Positions 24,772 to 34,406 are shown, counted from the stretch's first letter. The stretch is DNA of 64,000 bases from Chordicoccus furentiruminis (GCF_019355395.1 NZ_CP048829.1:2955001-3019000), one strand, 5' to 3'. A program made the numbers and translations. Notes: generated from the letters alone by a model not told the origin.

Positions 24772-25398
24772 TCAGAACAGCGGGAGGCTCAGCAGATCCA
24801 GCGGCGAACCGATCCGGTAATCGGGAGAGGGAACGCGACCGAAGCCGTAGGAGGCGTGGATGAACGGGATGCCGTTCGCCCGGGTCGCCTCGAAATCACC
24901 CATCGTATCTCCGACGTAACAGGGATTTTCCAGATGCCAGCGGCGGATGGCGGTGCCGATATTGGCCGCCTTGGCTTCGCCGGTGTCCGCAGGGCAGAGA
25001 TGGCCGGCGACGAAGGCTTCCAGATGATGGCCCTCTGTCAGCAGCTCGATGTATCCCGCCTGACAGTTACTCACGATCACGATCGGGCAGCCCTTCTCGT
25101 GAAGTGAACGGAAGAGTCCGCCGACGCCTTCGTAGAGCGGCGGAAGAGAAGCTGAAAGATCTCTGTTCTCCACAGCCAGACAGACGCTCATGAAGCGTTC
25201 CTTCGTCTTCTCGTCAAGTTCCGGGTAGATGGATGAGACGATGTCACCCATCATCCGGCCGAATTCCCTCCGAAGTCTTTCCGCCGAGAGAGGGGAGGTG
25301 TCAAGTCCGAACTCCTCCGCTGTTTTTCTCCACGCTTCGGCCACCTGAGCGGTGGAATCCCAAAGCGTCCCGTCAACATCAAAAATGAATGAATTCAT
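24772..25398 (-). CDS. HAD family hydrolase (phosphoglycolate-phosphatase-like)
   Basis: This 208-residue haloacid-dehalogenase phosphatase has motif I FDVDGTLWDS (nucleophile Asp and acid Asp) at residues 6-15, motif II IVIVSNCQ, motif III Lys in GEAKAAN and motif IV YVGDTMGDFEA. The four-helix cap between motifs I and II is the Gph/PGMB type. The substrate cannot be decided from sequence. The start at 25398 has GGAGAGGA upstream. It is divergent from mutY and convergent with the kinase/receiver gene. Confidence 0.9.
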   Translation of the reverse strand: MNSFIFDVDGTLWDSTAQVAEAWRKTAEEFGLDTSPLSAERLRREFGRMMGDIVSSIYPELDEKTKERFMSVCLAVENRDLSASLPPLYEGVGGLFRSLHEKGCPIVIVSNCQAGYIELLTEGHHLEAFVAGHLCPADTGEAKAANIGTAIRRWHLENPCYVGDTMGDFEATRANGIPFIHASYGFGRVPSPDYRIGSPLDLLSLPLF

Positions 25399-25452
25399 AC
25401 ATCGTCCTCTCCGGGTGTCTTTCATGATGCCTGCCGAACCGGAGTATATCAA

Positions 25453-26619
25453 ATGAATGCTGAAATTGTAAAGCCGCTGACGGACTGGTACCGCGCAAAC
25501 CGGCGGGATCTTCCGTGGCGTCATACTTCCGATCCGTACCGGATCTGGGTTTCTGAGATTATGCTGCAGCAGACGAGGGTGGAGTCGGTGAAGGCGTACT
25601 ATCAGCGCTTCCTTGAAGCTCTGCCGGATCTTTCGGCGCTGGCGGAAGCGGATGAGGAGCGGCTGCTCAAACTCTGGGAGGGACTCGGCTATTACAGCCG
25701 CGTACGGAACATGCAGCGGGCTGCCCGGACTGTTGTGGAGGACTTCAAAGGGGCCTTTCCCCGGACGAAGGAGGAGATGGAGAAGCTTCCCGGTATCGGA
25801 TCTTATACAGCCGGCGCGGTTGCGTCCATCGCCTTCGGCGAGAGAGTGCCGGCGGTGGACGGCAATGTGCTCAGGGTCTGGGCGAGAATGACGGCGGATG
25901 ACCGCAATATTCTTCTTCCTTCCGTAAAGAAGGAAGCTGAACGGGATATTGCCGGGCTGATGCAGACGCTGCCTGCCGCCCGGACGTCCGGTCAGGATCA
26001 CCCGGGCGCATTTCATGAAAATGCAGCCGGTGACTTCAATCAGGCGCTGATTGAACTGGGTGCACTTCTCTGCCTTCCGGGAGAAAAGCCTCTCTGCGAA
26101 GCGTGTCCGGTGCGTCCCTTCTGCGGAGCGGAACGCAGGGGTCTCGCGGGCGTCCTGCCGATCCGTGAAAAGAAGACGGAGCGGAGGATCGAGCGCAGGA
26201 CGGTGCTTCTTGTGAGGAGCGGAGAGCTGACGGCAGTCCGGAAACGGCCGGACAGCGGGCTGCTGGCCGGTATGTACGAATTTCCCAATGTCAGGGGAGA
26301 GCTGACGGCGGAACAGGCGGTTGCATATACATCCGAAAACGGGTATGATGCACTGAGAATACGGCCGCTGCCGGCAGCACGTCATCTATTCTCCCATGTA
26401 GAGTGGCGTATGACCGGATACGAGATACGGATCGGCGCGTTATCCGGGGAGAGGGGACGGTCCGCGCACGGACGTGACTGGATTTTTGCGGATGCGAAGG
26501 AACTTTCGGGCGAGCGTCCGCTGCCGGCTGCATTTTCCGCATACGCGAAACTGATCCATGTCTTCCCCGGCAAAGGAAAGAGCCGTGAAGAAGAACAAGA
26601 GGAAAGGAACGGGCGATGA
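25453..26619 (+). CDS. mutY: A/G-specific adenine glycosylase
   Basis: This 388-residue enzyme removes adenine mispaired with 8-oxoguanine. The helix-hairpin-helix LPGIGSYTAGAVASIAFGE and catalytic Asp in PAVDGNVLRV are at about residues 114-143. The 4Fe-4S cluster ligands are in CLPGEKPLCEACPVRPFC. The C-terminal NUDIX-like domain (about 245-370) recognises 8-oxoG and contains HLFSHVEWRM. An insert of about 20 residues (PAARTSGQDHPGAF) lies just before the NQALIELG motif. The stop overlaps the next gene by 4 bases. Confidence 0.95.
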   Translation: MNAEIVKPLTDWYRANRRDLPWRHTSDPYRIWVSEIMLQQTRVESVKAYYQRFLEALPDLSALAEADEERLLKLWEGLGYYSRVRNMQRAARTVVEDFKGAFPRTKEEMEKLPGIGSYTAGAVASIAFGERVPAVDGNVLRVWARMTADDRNILLPSVKKEAERDIAGLMQTLPAARTSGQDHPGAFHENAAGDFNQALIELGALLCLPGEKPLCEACPVRPFCGAERRGLAGVLPIREKKTERRIERRTVLLVRSGELTAVRKRPDSGLLAGMYEFPNVRGELTAEQAVAYTSENGYDALRIRPLPAARHLFSHVEWRMTGYEIRIGALSGERGRSAHGRDWIFADAKELSGERPLPAAFSAYAKLIHVFPGKGKSREEEQEERNGR

Positions 26620-27635
26620 AGATTCTCAGTGTGGCAATACCCTGCTACAATTCGGCGGCCTATATGAAGAAGGCCGTTGATCATGCTGTACTCGGCGGTG
26701 AGGACGTGGAGGTGCTCATCATCGACGACGGCTCGACTGACGGGACGCTGGCGATCGCGAAAGATTATGAAAGGCGTTTTCCGGGCATCGTCCGGGCCAT
26801 CCATCAGGAGAATAAGGGACACGGCGGCGCGGTCAACACCGGAATCCGTGAAGCCCAGGGTATCTATTTCAAGGTCTGTGACAGCGATGACTGGCTGGAC
26901 TATGATTCCTACATGCAGGTGCTCGATGCGCTCCGCACCTGCATCTCGGGTCCGGAAACGCTGGACGTGCTGATCAGCAACTACATTTATGAGAAGCAGG
27001 GGGCGAAACGGAAGCACGGCATGCGCTATGTGGGCTCATTCCCCGAGAACAGGATCTTCACATGGGACGAGGTGATCAAGCCGCTCAACGCCCACCGGTA
27101 CGTGCTGATGCATTCCCTCACATACCGGACGGACCTTCTCCGCTCCTGCGGACTGCAGCTGCCGGAGCATACTTTCTATGTAGACAATATCTACGCGTAT
27201 CAGCCGATGATGTACGTGAAGACGATGTATTATCTCAATGTGCCGCTGTACCGCTATTTTATCGGCCGCGCGGATCAGTCGGTGAACGAGGAAGTCATGG
27301 TGAAGCGGATGGATCAGCAGCTTCGCGTGACCCGGATCATGATCGACAGCTACCGGCCGGACCTGCTCAGAAAGAAGCAGCAGATGAACTACATCATCCA
27401 TGATCTCGGCATCATCATGAGCGTGACGAGCATCCTGCTGCTCCGCATCGGCTCGGAGGAGGCGCTGAGGGAAAAGAAAGAAATCTGGGATTATCTGAAG
27501 AGGAAGGATCTGATGCTGTTCCTCCGGATCCGCCACAGTGTGCTTGGCCGCGCGCTGAATCTGCCCGGGAAGCCGGGACGGGATATGGCGGTCCGCGGGT
27601 ATCAGCTGGTGCAGAAGTACTACGGATTTAACTGA
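26616..27635 (+). CDS. Glycosyltransferase family 2
   Basis: This 339-residue protein has an N-terminal GT-A domain: VAIPCYNSAAYMKKAVD, VLIIDDGSTDGT, NKGHGGAVNTGI and the DxD-type KVCDSDDWLD, which binds the sugar nucleotide and metal. There is no clear membrane segment, so it is probably cytoplasmic or peripheral and acts on cell-surface polysaccharide or glycolipid; the acceptor is unknown. ATG 26616 overlaps the mutY stop (ATGA), and a GGAAAGGAACGGG stretch precedes it. A large hairpin follows. Confidence 0.9.
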   Translation: MKILSVAIPCYNSAAYMKKAVDHAVLGGEDVEVLIIDDGSTDGTLAIAKDYERRFPGIVRAIHQENKGHGGAVNTGIREAQGIYFKVCDSDDWLDYDSYMQVLDALRTCISGPETLDVLISNYIYEKQGAKRKHGMRYVGSFPENRIFTWDEVIKPLNAHRYVLMHSLTYRTDLLRSCGLQLPEHTFYVDNIYAYQPMMYVKTMYYLNVPLYRYFIGRADQSVNEEVMVKRMDQQLRVTRIMIDSYRPDLLRKKQQMNYIIHDLGIIMSVTSILLLRIGSEEALREKKEIWDYLKRKDLMLFLRIRHSVLGRALNLPGKPGRDMAVRGYQLVQKYYGFN

Positions 27636-27650
27636 AATACGGAATACGTT

Positions 27651-27713
27651 AAGAGACGGCGCCGTGCGGATTGCACGGCGCCGTCCTGTGAGATCGCAGA
27701 AACCGTCTCTTAC
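27651..27713. terminator. Convergent hairpin between glycosyltransferase and lipid-kinase genes
   Basis: GACGGCGCCGTGC (27655-27667) and GCACGGCGCCGTC (27673-27685) form a perfect 13-bp stem. An outer, alternative repeat TAAGAGACGG (about 27650-27659) pairs with CCGTCTCTTA (27702-27711) across it and includes the stop codon of the minus-strand gene. There is no T tract after the inner stem. Confidence 0.6.
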
Positions 27714-28627
27714 GCGGTGATGACCTGAAGCCGTTCCGGAAGGAGAGAGACGGACAGCGCGTTTCCGATACCGCCTGATTCGCCGTCGAGATGGATCGGG
27801 CGCGGCTTTCCGGTACGGATGACGGCCGTACGGCAGCGGAGGTACCGGGGACCGGGAATATGCGTGTGGCTTCCGGTACGTGTCGCCGGAATCGAGCCGA
27901 TCAGGCCGGCCCGGGTCAGACCGCCGCAGACAAAAAGATCCAGCACGCCGTCGTCCGGACGGGCCTTCGGCGTCAGCATCAGTCCGCCGCCTTCGCAGCG
28001 CTGGTTCATCGCGGCGACAAAGTACACATCATCGAAACGGAAGCTCCGTCCGCCGTCCGTTTCGATGGTGACCGTTTCGGGTTCATAAAGCGCGATCTGC
28101 TTCGCCGCGATCGCCGAATAGGTGAGCCGGCCGAGGCCAAGACCGTTCAGGGAATCCTTCATGCGGGAGGCCAGAGCCTCGTGGCAGACGGCGGCGTCAA
28201 ACCCGATGCCGCAGCTGACGGCAAAACGGCTCTTGCGGCCGTCCTTTTCCGCAATCCCCAGATCGATTCTGACCACATGCGCGCGGTCCAGAAGCGTCCG
28301 GAGAGCCCGGCCAATCTCAGAGGGAATCCCCATTCCCCGGGCGAAGTCGTTGGCGGAACCGCAGGGGATCACGCCCAGCGTGACGGTGGAGAGATTCGTC
28401 AGGCCGCTGATGATTTCGTGGATCGATCCGTCGCCGCCGACCGCGACAACAGTCGCCAGCGGGTCCTTTTCGGAGACGGCGCGCGCCAGTTCTCCCGCGT
28501 GGCCTTCGTAGCGGGTCGCCAGCACCTGATGAGGAATCGCCTGCTGATGGAGTACGCGGCTGATCTCCGGCCATACTTCGCCGCTTCCCTTCGATCGGGC
28601 TTTCGGATTCAGAATGAAATAGAGCAT
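27710..28627 (-). CDS. Diacylglycerol kinase family lipid kinase (YegS/BmrU type)
   Basis: This 305-residue protein begins with the DAGK catalytic domain: FILNPKARSKG, then the nucleotide loop VVAVGGDGSIHEIISGL and IPCGSANDFARGMG. The C-terminal beta-sandwich (about 150-300) contains RPDDGVLDLFV and HLDGE, as in YegS/BmrU. It would phosphorylate diacylglycerol or another lipid at the membrane. It is followed upstream on the same strand by the CNNM gene, 31 bases away, so the two are likely co-transcribed. Confidence 0.92.
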   Translation of the reverse strand: MLYFILNPKARSKGSGEVWPEISRVLHQQAIPHQVLATRYEGHAGELARAVSEKDPLATVVAVGGDGSIHEIISGLTNLSTVTLGVIPCGSANDFARGMGIPSEIGRALRTLLDRAHVVRIDLGIAEKDGRKSRFAVSCGIGFDAAVCHEALASRMKDSLNGLGLGRLTYSAIAAKQIALYEPETVTIETDGGRSFRFDDVYFVAAMNQRCEGGGLMLTPKARPDDGVLDLFVCGGLTRAGLIGSIPATRTGSHTHIPGPRYLRCRTAVIRTGKPRPIHLDGESGGIGNALSVSLLPERLQVITA

Positions 28628-28657
28628 TGGGGATCCTCCCTTCTTCTCCGGCCGGTG

Positions 28658-29932
28658 TCAGGCATCGGCCGTTTCCTGCTGCGCCGGATCCGCCAGAAAA
28701 ATATGCACCCGCATGATCCGGTTCTTGCGCACCGCTTCGACGATGAGCCGGGTGCCGTCTTCAAGGACGATGCACTCGCCCACCTTGGGAAGCTTGTCGT
28801 CGGAGTGCTCGATGACGTAGCCTCCGATCGTGTCATAGTCCTCCGACTCCATCTCGAGGCCGGTAGCTTTGTTCACGTCATCGATGTCCGCGGAACCGAG
28901 ACAGGAGTATTCGCGTCCCTCCTGAATGACGGTGATTTCCTCGGCGTCCCGGTCGCTGTACTCGTCGTGGATGTCGCCGACGATCTCCTCCAGCACATCC
29001 TCCATGGTGATCATGCCGGAAGCGTTTCCGTATTCGTCGAGCACGATGACGAGGTTCAGCGAATTGAGCCTCATCTCATCGAGCAGATCGGAGATGTTCT
29101 TGGTTTCGTAGGTGAAGTAGGGCTTCAGCAGCACGCGCCGGATATCGAAATGATCCCGGTCGGTCAGAAGCAGATCCTTCACGTTGACGACGCCGACCAC
29201 GTTCTCCGCCTTGTCCTCGAAGACCGGCATCCGGGTGAAGTGATGCCTTCGGAAGACATCGATCAGCTCGTCGTAGGATGCCGTGACGGGAACCTCCGTC
29301 ATGTCGATGCGGGGAATCATAATTTCCCGCGCGACCGTGTCCTGCAGATCGACCACATTGTTGATCATGTCCTTTTCATCCCGTTCGATGACGCCGTCCT
29401 CCTCGGAGGCATTCACCAGCGCGCGGAGCTCGGTCTCGGTCATGGAAGGCTTCGCGTCCGGATCGACGCCGAAGAGACGGACCACGCCCCGAGCCATCTT
29501 CTCCACGACGAAGATCACCGGTGTGAGCAGACGCATCAGAATGAGAATGACGCCGCCGAAGGAGAGGGAAAGCCGCTCCGCGTTGACGGCAGCGAGATTC
29601 TTCGGGGCGATCTCGCCGAAAATGATCACGAGCACGGTGAGAATTCCGGTCGCGGCCGAGACGGCGGCGTTTCCGAAAAGACGGATTGCCAGCGAGGTGG
29701 AAAGCGCGGTCGCCGAGATATTGACGATGTTGTTGCCGATCAGGATGGTGGAGAGCATCTTCGAGCGGTTGTCCGTGATGCGGAGAACGGTTTCGGCCCT
29801 CCGGTTTCCCTCCTGGGCCAGCGCCTCCATCCGGATGCGGTTGACGGTGGTGAGGGCGGTCTCGGATGACGAGAAGAACGCGGACAGCAGAAGAAGCAGG
29901 ATCAGAATCGCGAACTGGAATGCAGTATTCAT
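28658..29932 (-). CDS. CNNM/CorC-type hemolysin family transporter
   Basis: This 424-residue protein has an N-terminal DUF21/CNNM membrane domain with four hydrophobic segments (starting FAILILLLLLSAFFSSSETA; also VLVIIFGEIAPKNLAA), a pair of CBS domains (about 205-325, with MIPRIDMTEVP and LDEYGNASGMITMEDVLEEI) and a C-terminal CorC_HlyC domain. Such proteins are implicated in Mg2+ or Co2+ efflux. The start ATG at 29932 has only a distant AGGAGG (over 20 bases upstream). A promoter is recognisable upstream, and it probably drives the lipid kinase too. Confidence 0.93.
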   Translation of the reverse strand: MNTAFQFAILILLLLLSAFFSSSETALTTVNRIRMEALAQEGNRRAETVLRITDNRSKMLSTILIGNNIVNISATALSTSLAIRLFGNAAVSAATGILTVLVIIFGEIAPKNLAAVNAERLSLSFGGVILILMRLLTPVIFVVEKMARGVVRLFGVDPDAKPSMTETELRALVNASEEDGVIERDEKDMINNVVDLQDTVAREIMIPRIDMTEVPVTASYDELIDVFRRHHFTRMPVFEDKAENVVGVVNVKDLLLTDRDHFDIRRVLLKPYFTYETKNISDLLDEMRLNSLNLVIVLDEYGNASGMITMEDVLEEIVGDIHDEYSDRDAEEITVIQEGREYSCLGSADIDDVNKATGLEMESEDYDTIGGYVIEHSDDKLPKVGECIVLEDGTRLIVEAVRKNRIMRVHIFLADPAQQETADA

Positions 29933-29968
29933 ATCGGATGTACGGGAACAGGCGCCTCCTTTTCCTTA

Positions 29969-29997
29969 AGTTTACTGAAATCATGATGAAAATGCAA
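29969..29997 (-). promoter_or_regulatory. Promoter of the CNNM gene
   Basis: On the minus strand TTGCAT (29997-29992), a 17-base spacer and TAAACT (29974-29969) form a sigma-A-type promoter about 40 bases upstream of the start codon. Confidence 0.6.
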
Positions 29998-30031
29998 TCG
30001 TAAGCCGAAAGGGAAAACGATTCCGCGATTC

Positions 30032-30060
30032 TTGTACAGCGTGTGGGTGTATGTTATAAT
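30032..30060 (+). promoter_or_regulatory. Promoter of secDF
   Basis: TTGTAC (30032-30037), a 17-base spacer and a perfect TATAAT (30055-30060) give a strong promoter, about 98 bases upstream of the secDF ATG at 30158. Confidence 0.75.
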
Positions 30061-30157
30061 GAACTCCGTGTTTGCGGGCTCAGACTGTGCCCGGCGGGGC
30101 CGCAGAGGCGGTTCCGGCGAAACAGACCCTGAAATGGAGCAAGGAGACAGTCACACC

Positions 30158-32566
30158 ATGAAAAAGAGAAACGGCATCATCACATTCATTGCGCTGGTTG
30201 TCGTGACGGTTCTCGCGGTCTACACAGCCATCGCAGGCTGGGGCCCGACCGGCACCGGCGCTATGCGGAACATCCATACCGGCCTCGATCTGTCGGGCGG
30301 CGTCTCGATCACGTACGAGGCGGACGAGGACAATCCGTCATCCACCGATATGGACGACACGGTCCTCAAGATGCAGAAGCGTGTCGATCAGTATTCCACC
30401 GAGGCCAACGTCTACCGCGAGGGGGCTAACCGGATCACCGTGGAGATCCCGGGCGTCTCGGACGCGACGAAGATTCTGAAGGATCTCGGCACGCCGGGAT
30501 CACTGTACTTCATCGCTCAGACGGACCCGGACGGAAACCAGAACTATTCCTACGACAGCACGACCGGCGGGTATAAGCTGAACAACAAGACGATCAAGGA
30601 GCTGGAGAAGGACGGATCCATTGTCTGCGAGGGATCGGACGTGGCGGACGCCCAGGGCGGTGTGCAGCAGAATTCGACAACCAAGAACAATGAGTATGTG
30701 GTTGAGCTCAGCTTCACGAAGGACGGCACGAAGAAGTTCGCTGACGCGACGACGAAGGCATACGCGGCCGGGGAGTCCATCGGCATCTACTATGACGGCT
30801 CCTTCGTCTCGGTGCCGAAGGTCAATGCCGCCATCACAAACGGCAAGGCCGTCATCGAGGGCATGAGTACGATCGATGAGGCCAAGGAGCTTGCCTCCTA
30901 CATCCGAATCGGCGGACTGAAGGTGACGCTGAACGAGATCCGGTCCAACGTGGTCGGCGCCCAGCTGGGACAGGAGGCGATTCACACCTCGCTGATCGGC
31001 GGTGCTGTCGGACTTCTGCTGGTCATGATCATCATGACCGTCGCGTACCTGCTTCCGGGTCTGATCGCTTCGTTCGCGCTGGTGCTCTACACGGCGCTGA
31101 TGCTGATCCTGCTCAACGCCTTTGACCTTACGCTGACGCTGCCCGGTATCGCCGGCATCATTCTTTCGATCGGTATGGCGGTGGACGCCAACGTCATCAT
31201 CTTCTCCCGTCTGCAGGAGGAAATGACGGCGGGCACGTCGCTGCACGGGGCGATCCAAGCGGCCTTTCACAAGGCGATGAGCGCGATTCTCGACGGCAAC
31301 ATCACGACGCTGATCGCCGCCGCTGTGCTGGGGGTTCTCGGGACAGGCTCGATCAAGGGCTTTGCGATGACGCTGGCGCTGGGCGTCGCGCTGTCGATGT
31401 TCACGGCGCTCATCATCACGAGACTGATCGTGAACTCCGTGTATGCCTTCGGCTCCCGCAGCGAGAAGCTGTGGGCGAGACGGAAGAAGGAAACGCATAT
31501 CCGGTTCGTGAAGAACTGGCTGAAGTATCTGACGGTGGCGCTCTGCATCGTCGCAGTCGGCGCCGGCTGTATGATCTATCATCATGCGAAGGGACAGCGG
31601 GCTCTCAACTATTCGCTGGAGTTCCTCGGCGGCACCTCGACGACGGTTGCCTTTAACGACAATCTGTCTCTCAGGGAGCTGGACAGTCAGGTGAAGCCGG
31701 TGGTGATGAAGGTGACCGGCGACGCAAACGTCTCGATGCAGAAGGTAGTCGGGTCCAATGAGGTCATCATCAAGACGAGAACGCTGAACGCGGACGAGCG
31801 GGAGGCGCTGGACCAGAGTCTGGCCGACGCATTCAAGGTTGACGCGACGAGCATCAAGGCGGAGTCCATCTCGGCGACCGTCGGCAAGGAGATGCGGAGA
31901 AACGCCATCACAGCCGTGATCATCGCGGTCATCCTGATGCTCCTGTATATCTTCATCCGCTTCAAGGACATTCGCTTCGCGACTTCCTCCGTGCTGGCGC
32001 TCTGCCATGACGTGACGATCACGTTGATGGCCTACGCCATCCTCCGTGTTTCGGTGGGCAATTCCTTCATCGCGGTCATGCTGACGATCCTCGGCTATTC
32101 CATCAACTCGACGATCGTCATCTTCGACCGGATCCGTGAGACGCTTCCGTCGCTGCCGAAGGACGGTGATCTGGAGGAACTGGTGGATAAGGCGGTCAAC
32201 GTCACGCTGACCCGGAGCATCTTCACCAACCTGACGACGTTCTCCTCCATCCTCGTCCTCTATCTGATGGGCGTCTCTTCCATCAAGGAGTTCACGCTTC
32301 CGATGATGGTAGGTATCCTCGCCGGCGCCTGCTCCTCGGTCTTCCTGACCGGGCCGCTCTGGTTCTGGATGCGGACGCATTTCGGCCGGGATGCGAAGGC
32401 ATACCGGGCGATGCGCGAGAAGGCGGCCATGAAGGCGGCACGCGCAGCCGAAAACGCCGGACCGGCTTCCGAAGAAGGAGGAGCCCTCCCGGAGAACGCG
32501 GTGCGCAGCGCCGGCAACCCGAACGTGATCCGCAAGAAGAAGAGAAAAAAGTCCGGACAATCATGA
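30158..32566 (+). CDS. secDF: Protein translocase subunit SecDF (fused)
   Basis: This 802-residue fusion of SecD (about 1-440) and SecF (about 450-790) uses the proton gradient to help pull secreted proteins through SecYEG. The SecD half has the first transmembrane helix, HTGLDLSGGVSITYEA, then the P1 domain and DANVIIFSRLQEE in the membrane part. The SecF half has YSLEFLGGTSTTVAF and the matching INSTIVIFDRIRE. AAGGAGAC precedes ATG 30158; an upstream in-frame ATG at about 30032 overlaps the promoter and is rejected. The C-terminal tail is Lys/Arg-rich. No yajC lies nearby. Confidence 0.94.
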   Translation: MKKRNGIITFIALVVVTVLAVYTAIAGWGPTGTGAMRNIHTGLDLSGGVSITYEADEDNPSSTDMDDTVLKMQKRVDQYSTEANVYREGANRITVEIPGVSDATKILKDLGTPGSLYFIAQTDPDGNQNYSYDSTTGGYKLNNKTIKELEKDGSIVCEGSDVADAQGGVQQNSTTKNNEYVVELSFTKDGTKKFADATTKAYAAGESIGIYYDGSFVSVPKVNAAITNGKAVIEGMSTIDEAKELASYIRIGGLKVTLNEIRSNVVGAQLGQEAIHTSLIGGAVGLLLVMIIMTVAYLLPGLIASFALVLYTALMLILLNAFDLTLTLPGIAGIILSIGMAVDANVIIFSRLQEEMTAGTSLHGAIQAAFHKAMSAILDGNITTLIAAAVLGVLGTGSIKGFAMTLALGVALSMFTALIITRLIVNSVYAFGSRSEKLWARRKKETHIRFVKNWLKYLTVALCIVAVGAGCMIYHHAKGQRALNYSLEFLGGTSTTVAFNDNLSLRELDSQVKPVVMKVTGDANVSMQKVVGSNEVIIKTRTLNADEREALDQSLADAFKVDATSIKAESISATVGKEMRRNAITAVIIAVILMLLYIFIRFKDIRFATSSVLALCHDVTITLMAYAILRVSVGNSFIAVMLTILGYSINSTIVIFDRIRETLPSLPKDGDLEELVDKAVNVTLTRSIFTNLTTFSSILVLYLMGVSSIKEFTLPMMVGILAGACSSVFLTGPLWFWMRTHFGRDAKAYRAMREKAAMKAARAAENAGPASEEGGALPENAVRSAGNPNVIRKKKRKKSGQS

Positions 32567-32582
32567 TAGTAAGAAGCGAAAG

Positions 32583-32609
32583 GCCATGCAGATCGTTTGC
32601 ATGGCTTTT
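32583..32609 (+). terminator. Terminator after secDF
   Basis: GCCATGCA (32583-32590) and TGCATGGC (32598-32605) form an 8-bp stem with a 7-base loop followed by TTTTCC. It lies directly before recJ. Confidence 0.75.
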
Positions 32610-32633
32610 CCTTATCCGGAGAGAAGGGACGGA

Positions 32634-34361
32634 ATGGAAAAGACAAGAGAACGATGGACATACAGAAAGCCGCAGGAGGGCGCGGCAGCAGCAGCGGAGG
32701 CTCTCGGGATCGATCCCGTCGTGGCGGGGATTCTCTTAAGCCGGGGACTGAGAACGCGCGCGGAGATGGAGACGTTTCTTCACGGCGATCTTTCCGGTCT
32801 GCGCGATCCGTTCGAACTGAAGGACATGGACCGCGCAGCGGCGATTCTGAAACGGAAGATCGCGTCCGGTGCAAGGATCCGCGTGATCGGCGACTATGAC
32901 ATCGACGGCGTGATGGCTTCCTACATATTAAAACGGGGACTTACGGAACTGGGCGCGGACGCTGACGTCAGGATCCCGAACCGGATCACGGACGGCTACG
33001 GGCTGAACCCTTCGATGATCGGCGAGGCGTCGGAAGAAGGAATCGATACGATCGTCACCTGCGACAACGGAATCGCCGCGCTGGAGGCGGTTCGTCTCGC
33101 GAAGGAGAAGGGGATGACGATCATCGTCACCGACCATCACGAGGTGCTGGAGCTCCCGGAGGCGGACGCGGTGGTGGATCCGAAGCGGAAGGACGATACG
33201 TCCTCCACCCTCCAGCTCTGCGGAGCCGCCGTGGCGTGGAAGCTGATCCTCGCCCTCGGCGGGGATCCCGGCATGGATATGCTGCAGTACGCGGCGTTCG
33301 CGACGGTGGGGGATATTGTGGACCTCACCGGTGAGAACCGGATCATTGTGAAGGAGGGACTTAAACGACTCCGGAGCACTGACAATCCGGGACTCATCGC
33401 ACTCGCCGAAGCGCAGGGCGTGTCGCTGGCGAACGCCGACACCTACCAGATCGGCTTTGTGCTCGGTCCCTGCCTCAACGCGAGCGGCCGGCTCGACACG
33501 GCGATGCGGGCCGCACAGCTGCTGGAAGCGCCGGATGCGGCCCGCGCGAAGCGTCTGGCGGGCGAGCTGAAGGCGCTCAACGACAGCCGGAAGGCGATGA
33601 CCGAAACCGGAACCGTTCAGGCGAAGCGGATGATTGAAGCGCATGGGATGGAAGACGACCGGATTCTCGTCGTCTTTCTTCCGGAGGTTCATGAGAGCAT
33701 CGCCGGCATCATCGCGGGACGGATCCGGGAAGCCTACTCCCGGCCGGCCCTGGTTCTCACAAGGGCGGAGGAGGGCGTGAAGGGCTCCGGCCGCTCCATT
33801 GAGAGCTACAATATGTTCGAGGGTCTTGTGAAAGTGAAGGATCTGCTTCTCCGCTTCGGAGGCCATCCGATGGCGGCCGGGCTGACGCTGAAGGAGGAGA
33901 AGGTCGGAGAACTGAGACGGCGTCTGAACGAGGACTGCGGCCTGACGGAGAGTGACCTTACGCCGAAGGTGCTGATGGACGCCATTCTGCCAGTCGAGTC
34001 CGTCAGCGAAAAGCTGATCCGGGATCTGGAGCTCCTCGCGCCATTCGGAAAGGCGAACCCGAAGCCGATGTTCGGAGAGAAGTACGTCTTCTGCGAGCAT
34101 CCCCGGATTTTCGGCGCGCGCCACTCCCTTCTCCGGATGCGGGTGCGCTCTCTTGAGTCCCCTGAGGACGCGGATCCGGACCGCCTCGGATTCCAGCCTT
34201 CCGCCAAGGGACGTCCGCTGGATGCGATCTGCTTCCGGAATGTCGATGCGCTTGCGGAGCGGATCGCGGAGGATCCGGTGCTCTCGATTGTCTATGAACC
34301 GGAGATCAACGAGTATATGGGACATCGAAGGATTCAGCTGGTCGTCACGCACTTTCAGTAA
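32634..34361 (+). CDS. recJ: Single-stranded-DNA-specific exonuclease RecJ
   Basis: This 575-residue 5'-3' ssDNA exonuclease functions in recombination and mismatch repair. DHH-family motifs are RVIGDYDIDG (residues 83-92), VTCDNGIAA, VTDHHEV (165-171) and GPCLNASGRLDTA. The DHHA1 domain with RFGGHPMAAGL is at about 405-415, and an OB-like C-terminal domain follows. ATG 32634 has GAGAAGGGA upstream; the earlier in-frame ATGs lie in the terminator hairpin. The length is at the short end for RecJ but complete. Confidence 0.94.
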   Translation: MEKTRERWTYRKPQEGAAAAAEALGIDPVVAGILLSRGLRTRAEMETFLHGDLSGLRDPFELKDMDRAAAILKRKIASGARIRVIGDYDIDGVMASYILKRGLTELGADADVRIPNRITDGYGLNPSMIGEASEEGIDTIVTCDNGIAALEAVRLAKEKGMTIIVTDHHEVLELPEADAVVDPKRKDDTSSTLQLCGAAVAWKLILALGGDPGMDMLQYAAFATVGDIVDLTGENRIIVKEGLKRLRSTDNPGLIALAEAQGVSLANADTYQIGFVLGPCLNASGRLDTAMRAAQLLEAPDAARAKRLAGELKALNDSRKAMTETGTVQAKRMIEAHGMEDDRILVVFLPEVHESIAGIIAGRIREAYSRPALVLTRAEEGVKGSGRSIESYNMFEGLVKVKDLLLRFGGHPMAAGLTLKEEKVGELRRRLNEDCGLTESDLTPKVLMDAILPVESVSEKLIRDLELLAPFGKANPKPMFGEKYVFCEHPRIFGARHSLLRMRVRSLESPEDADPDRLGFQPSAKGRPLDAICFRNVDALAERIAEDPVLSIVYEPEINEYMGHRRIQLVVTHFQ

Positions 34362-34378
34362 GTTTCCGGCAAGCATCT

Positions 34379-34406
34379 TTTACGCATGTCTGTTTCGTGC
34401 TATAGT
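34379..34406 (+). promoter_or_regulatory. Promoter of apt
   Basis: TTTACG (34379-34384), a 16-base spacer and TATAGT (34401-34406) form a plausible promoter in the recJ-apt gap, about 90 bases before the apt ATG. Confidence 0.5.

Noticed and set aside
27791-29869. 692-codon plus-strand frame opposite the lipid kinase and CNNM genes
   Set aside because: It spans two real genes and their gap on the other strand and shows no domain.
30500-32560. 686-codon minus-strand frame opposite secDF
   Set aside because: It is His/Arg/Asp-rich antisense composition with no ribosome site.
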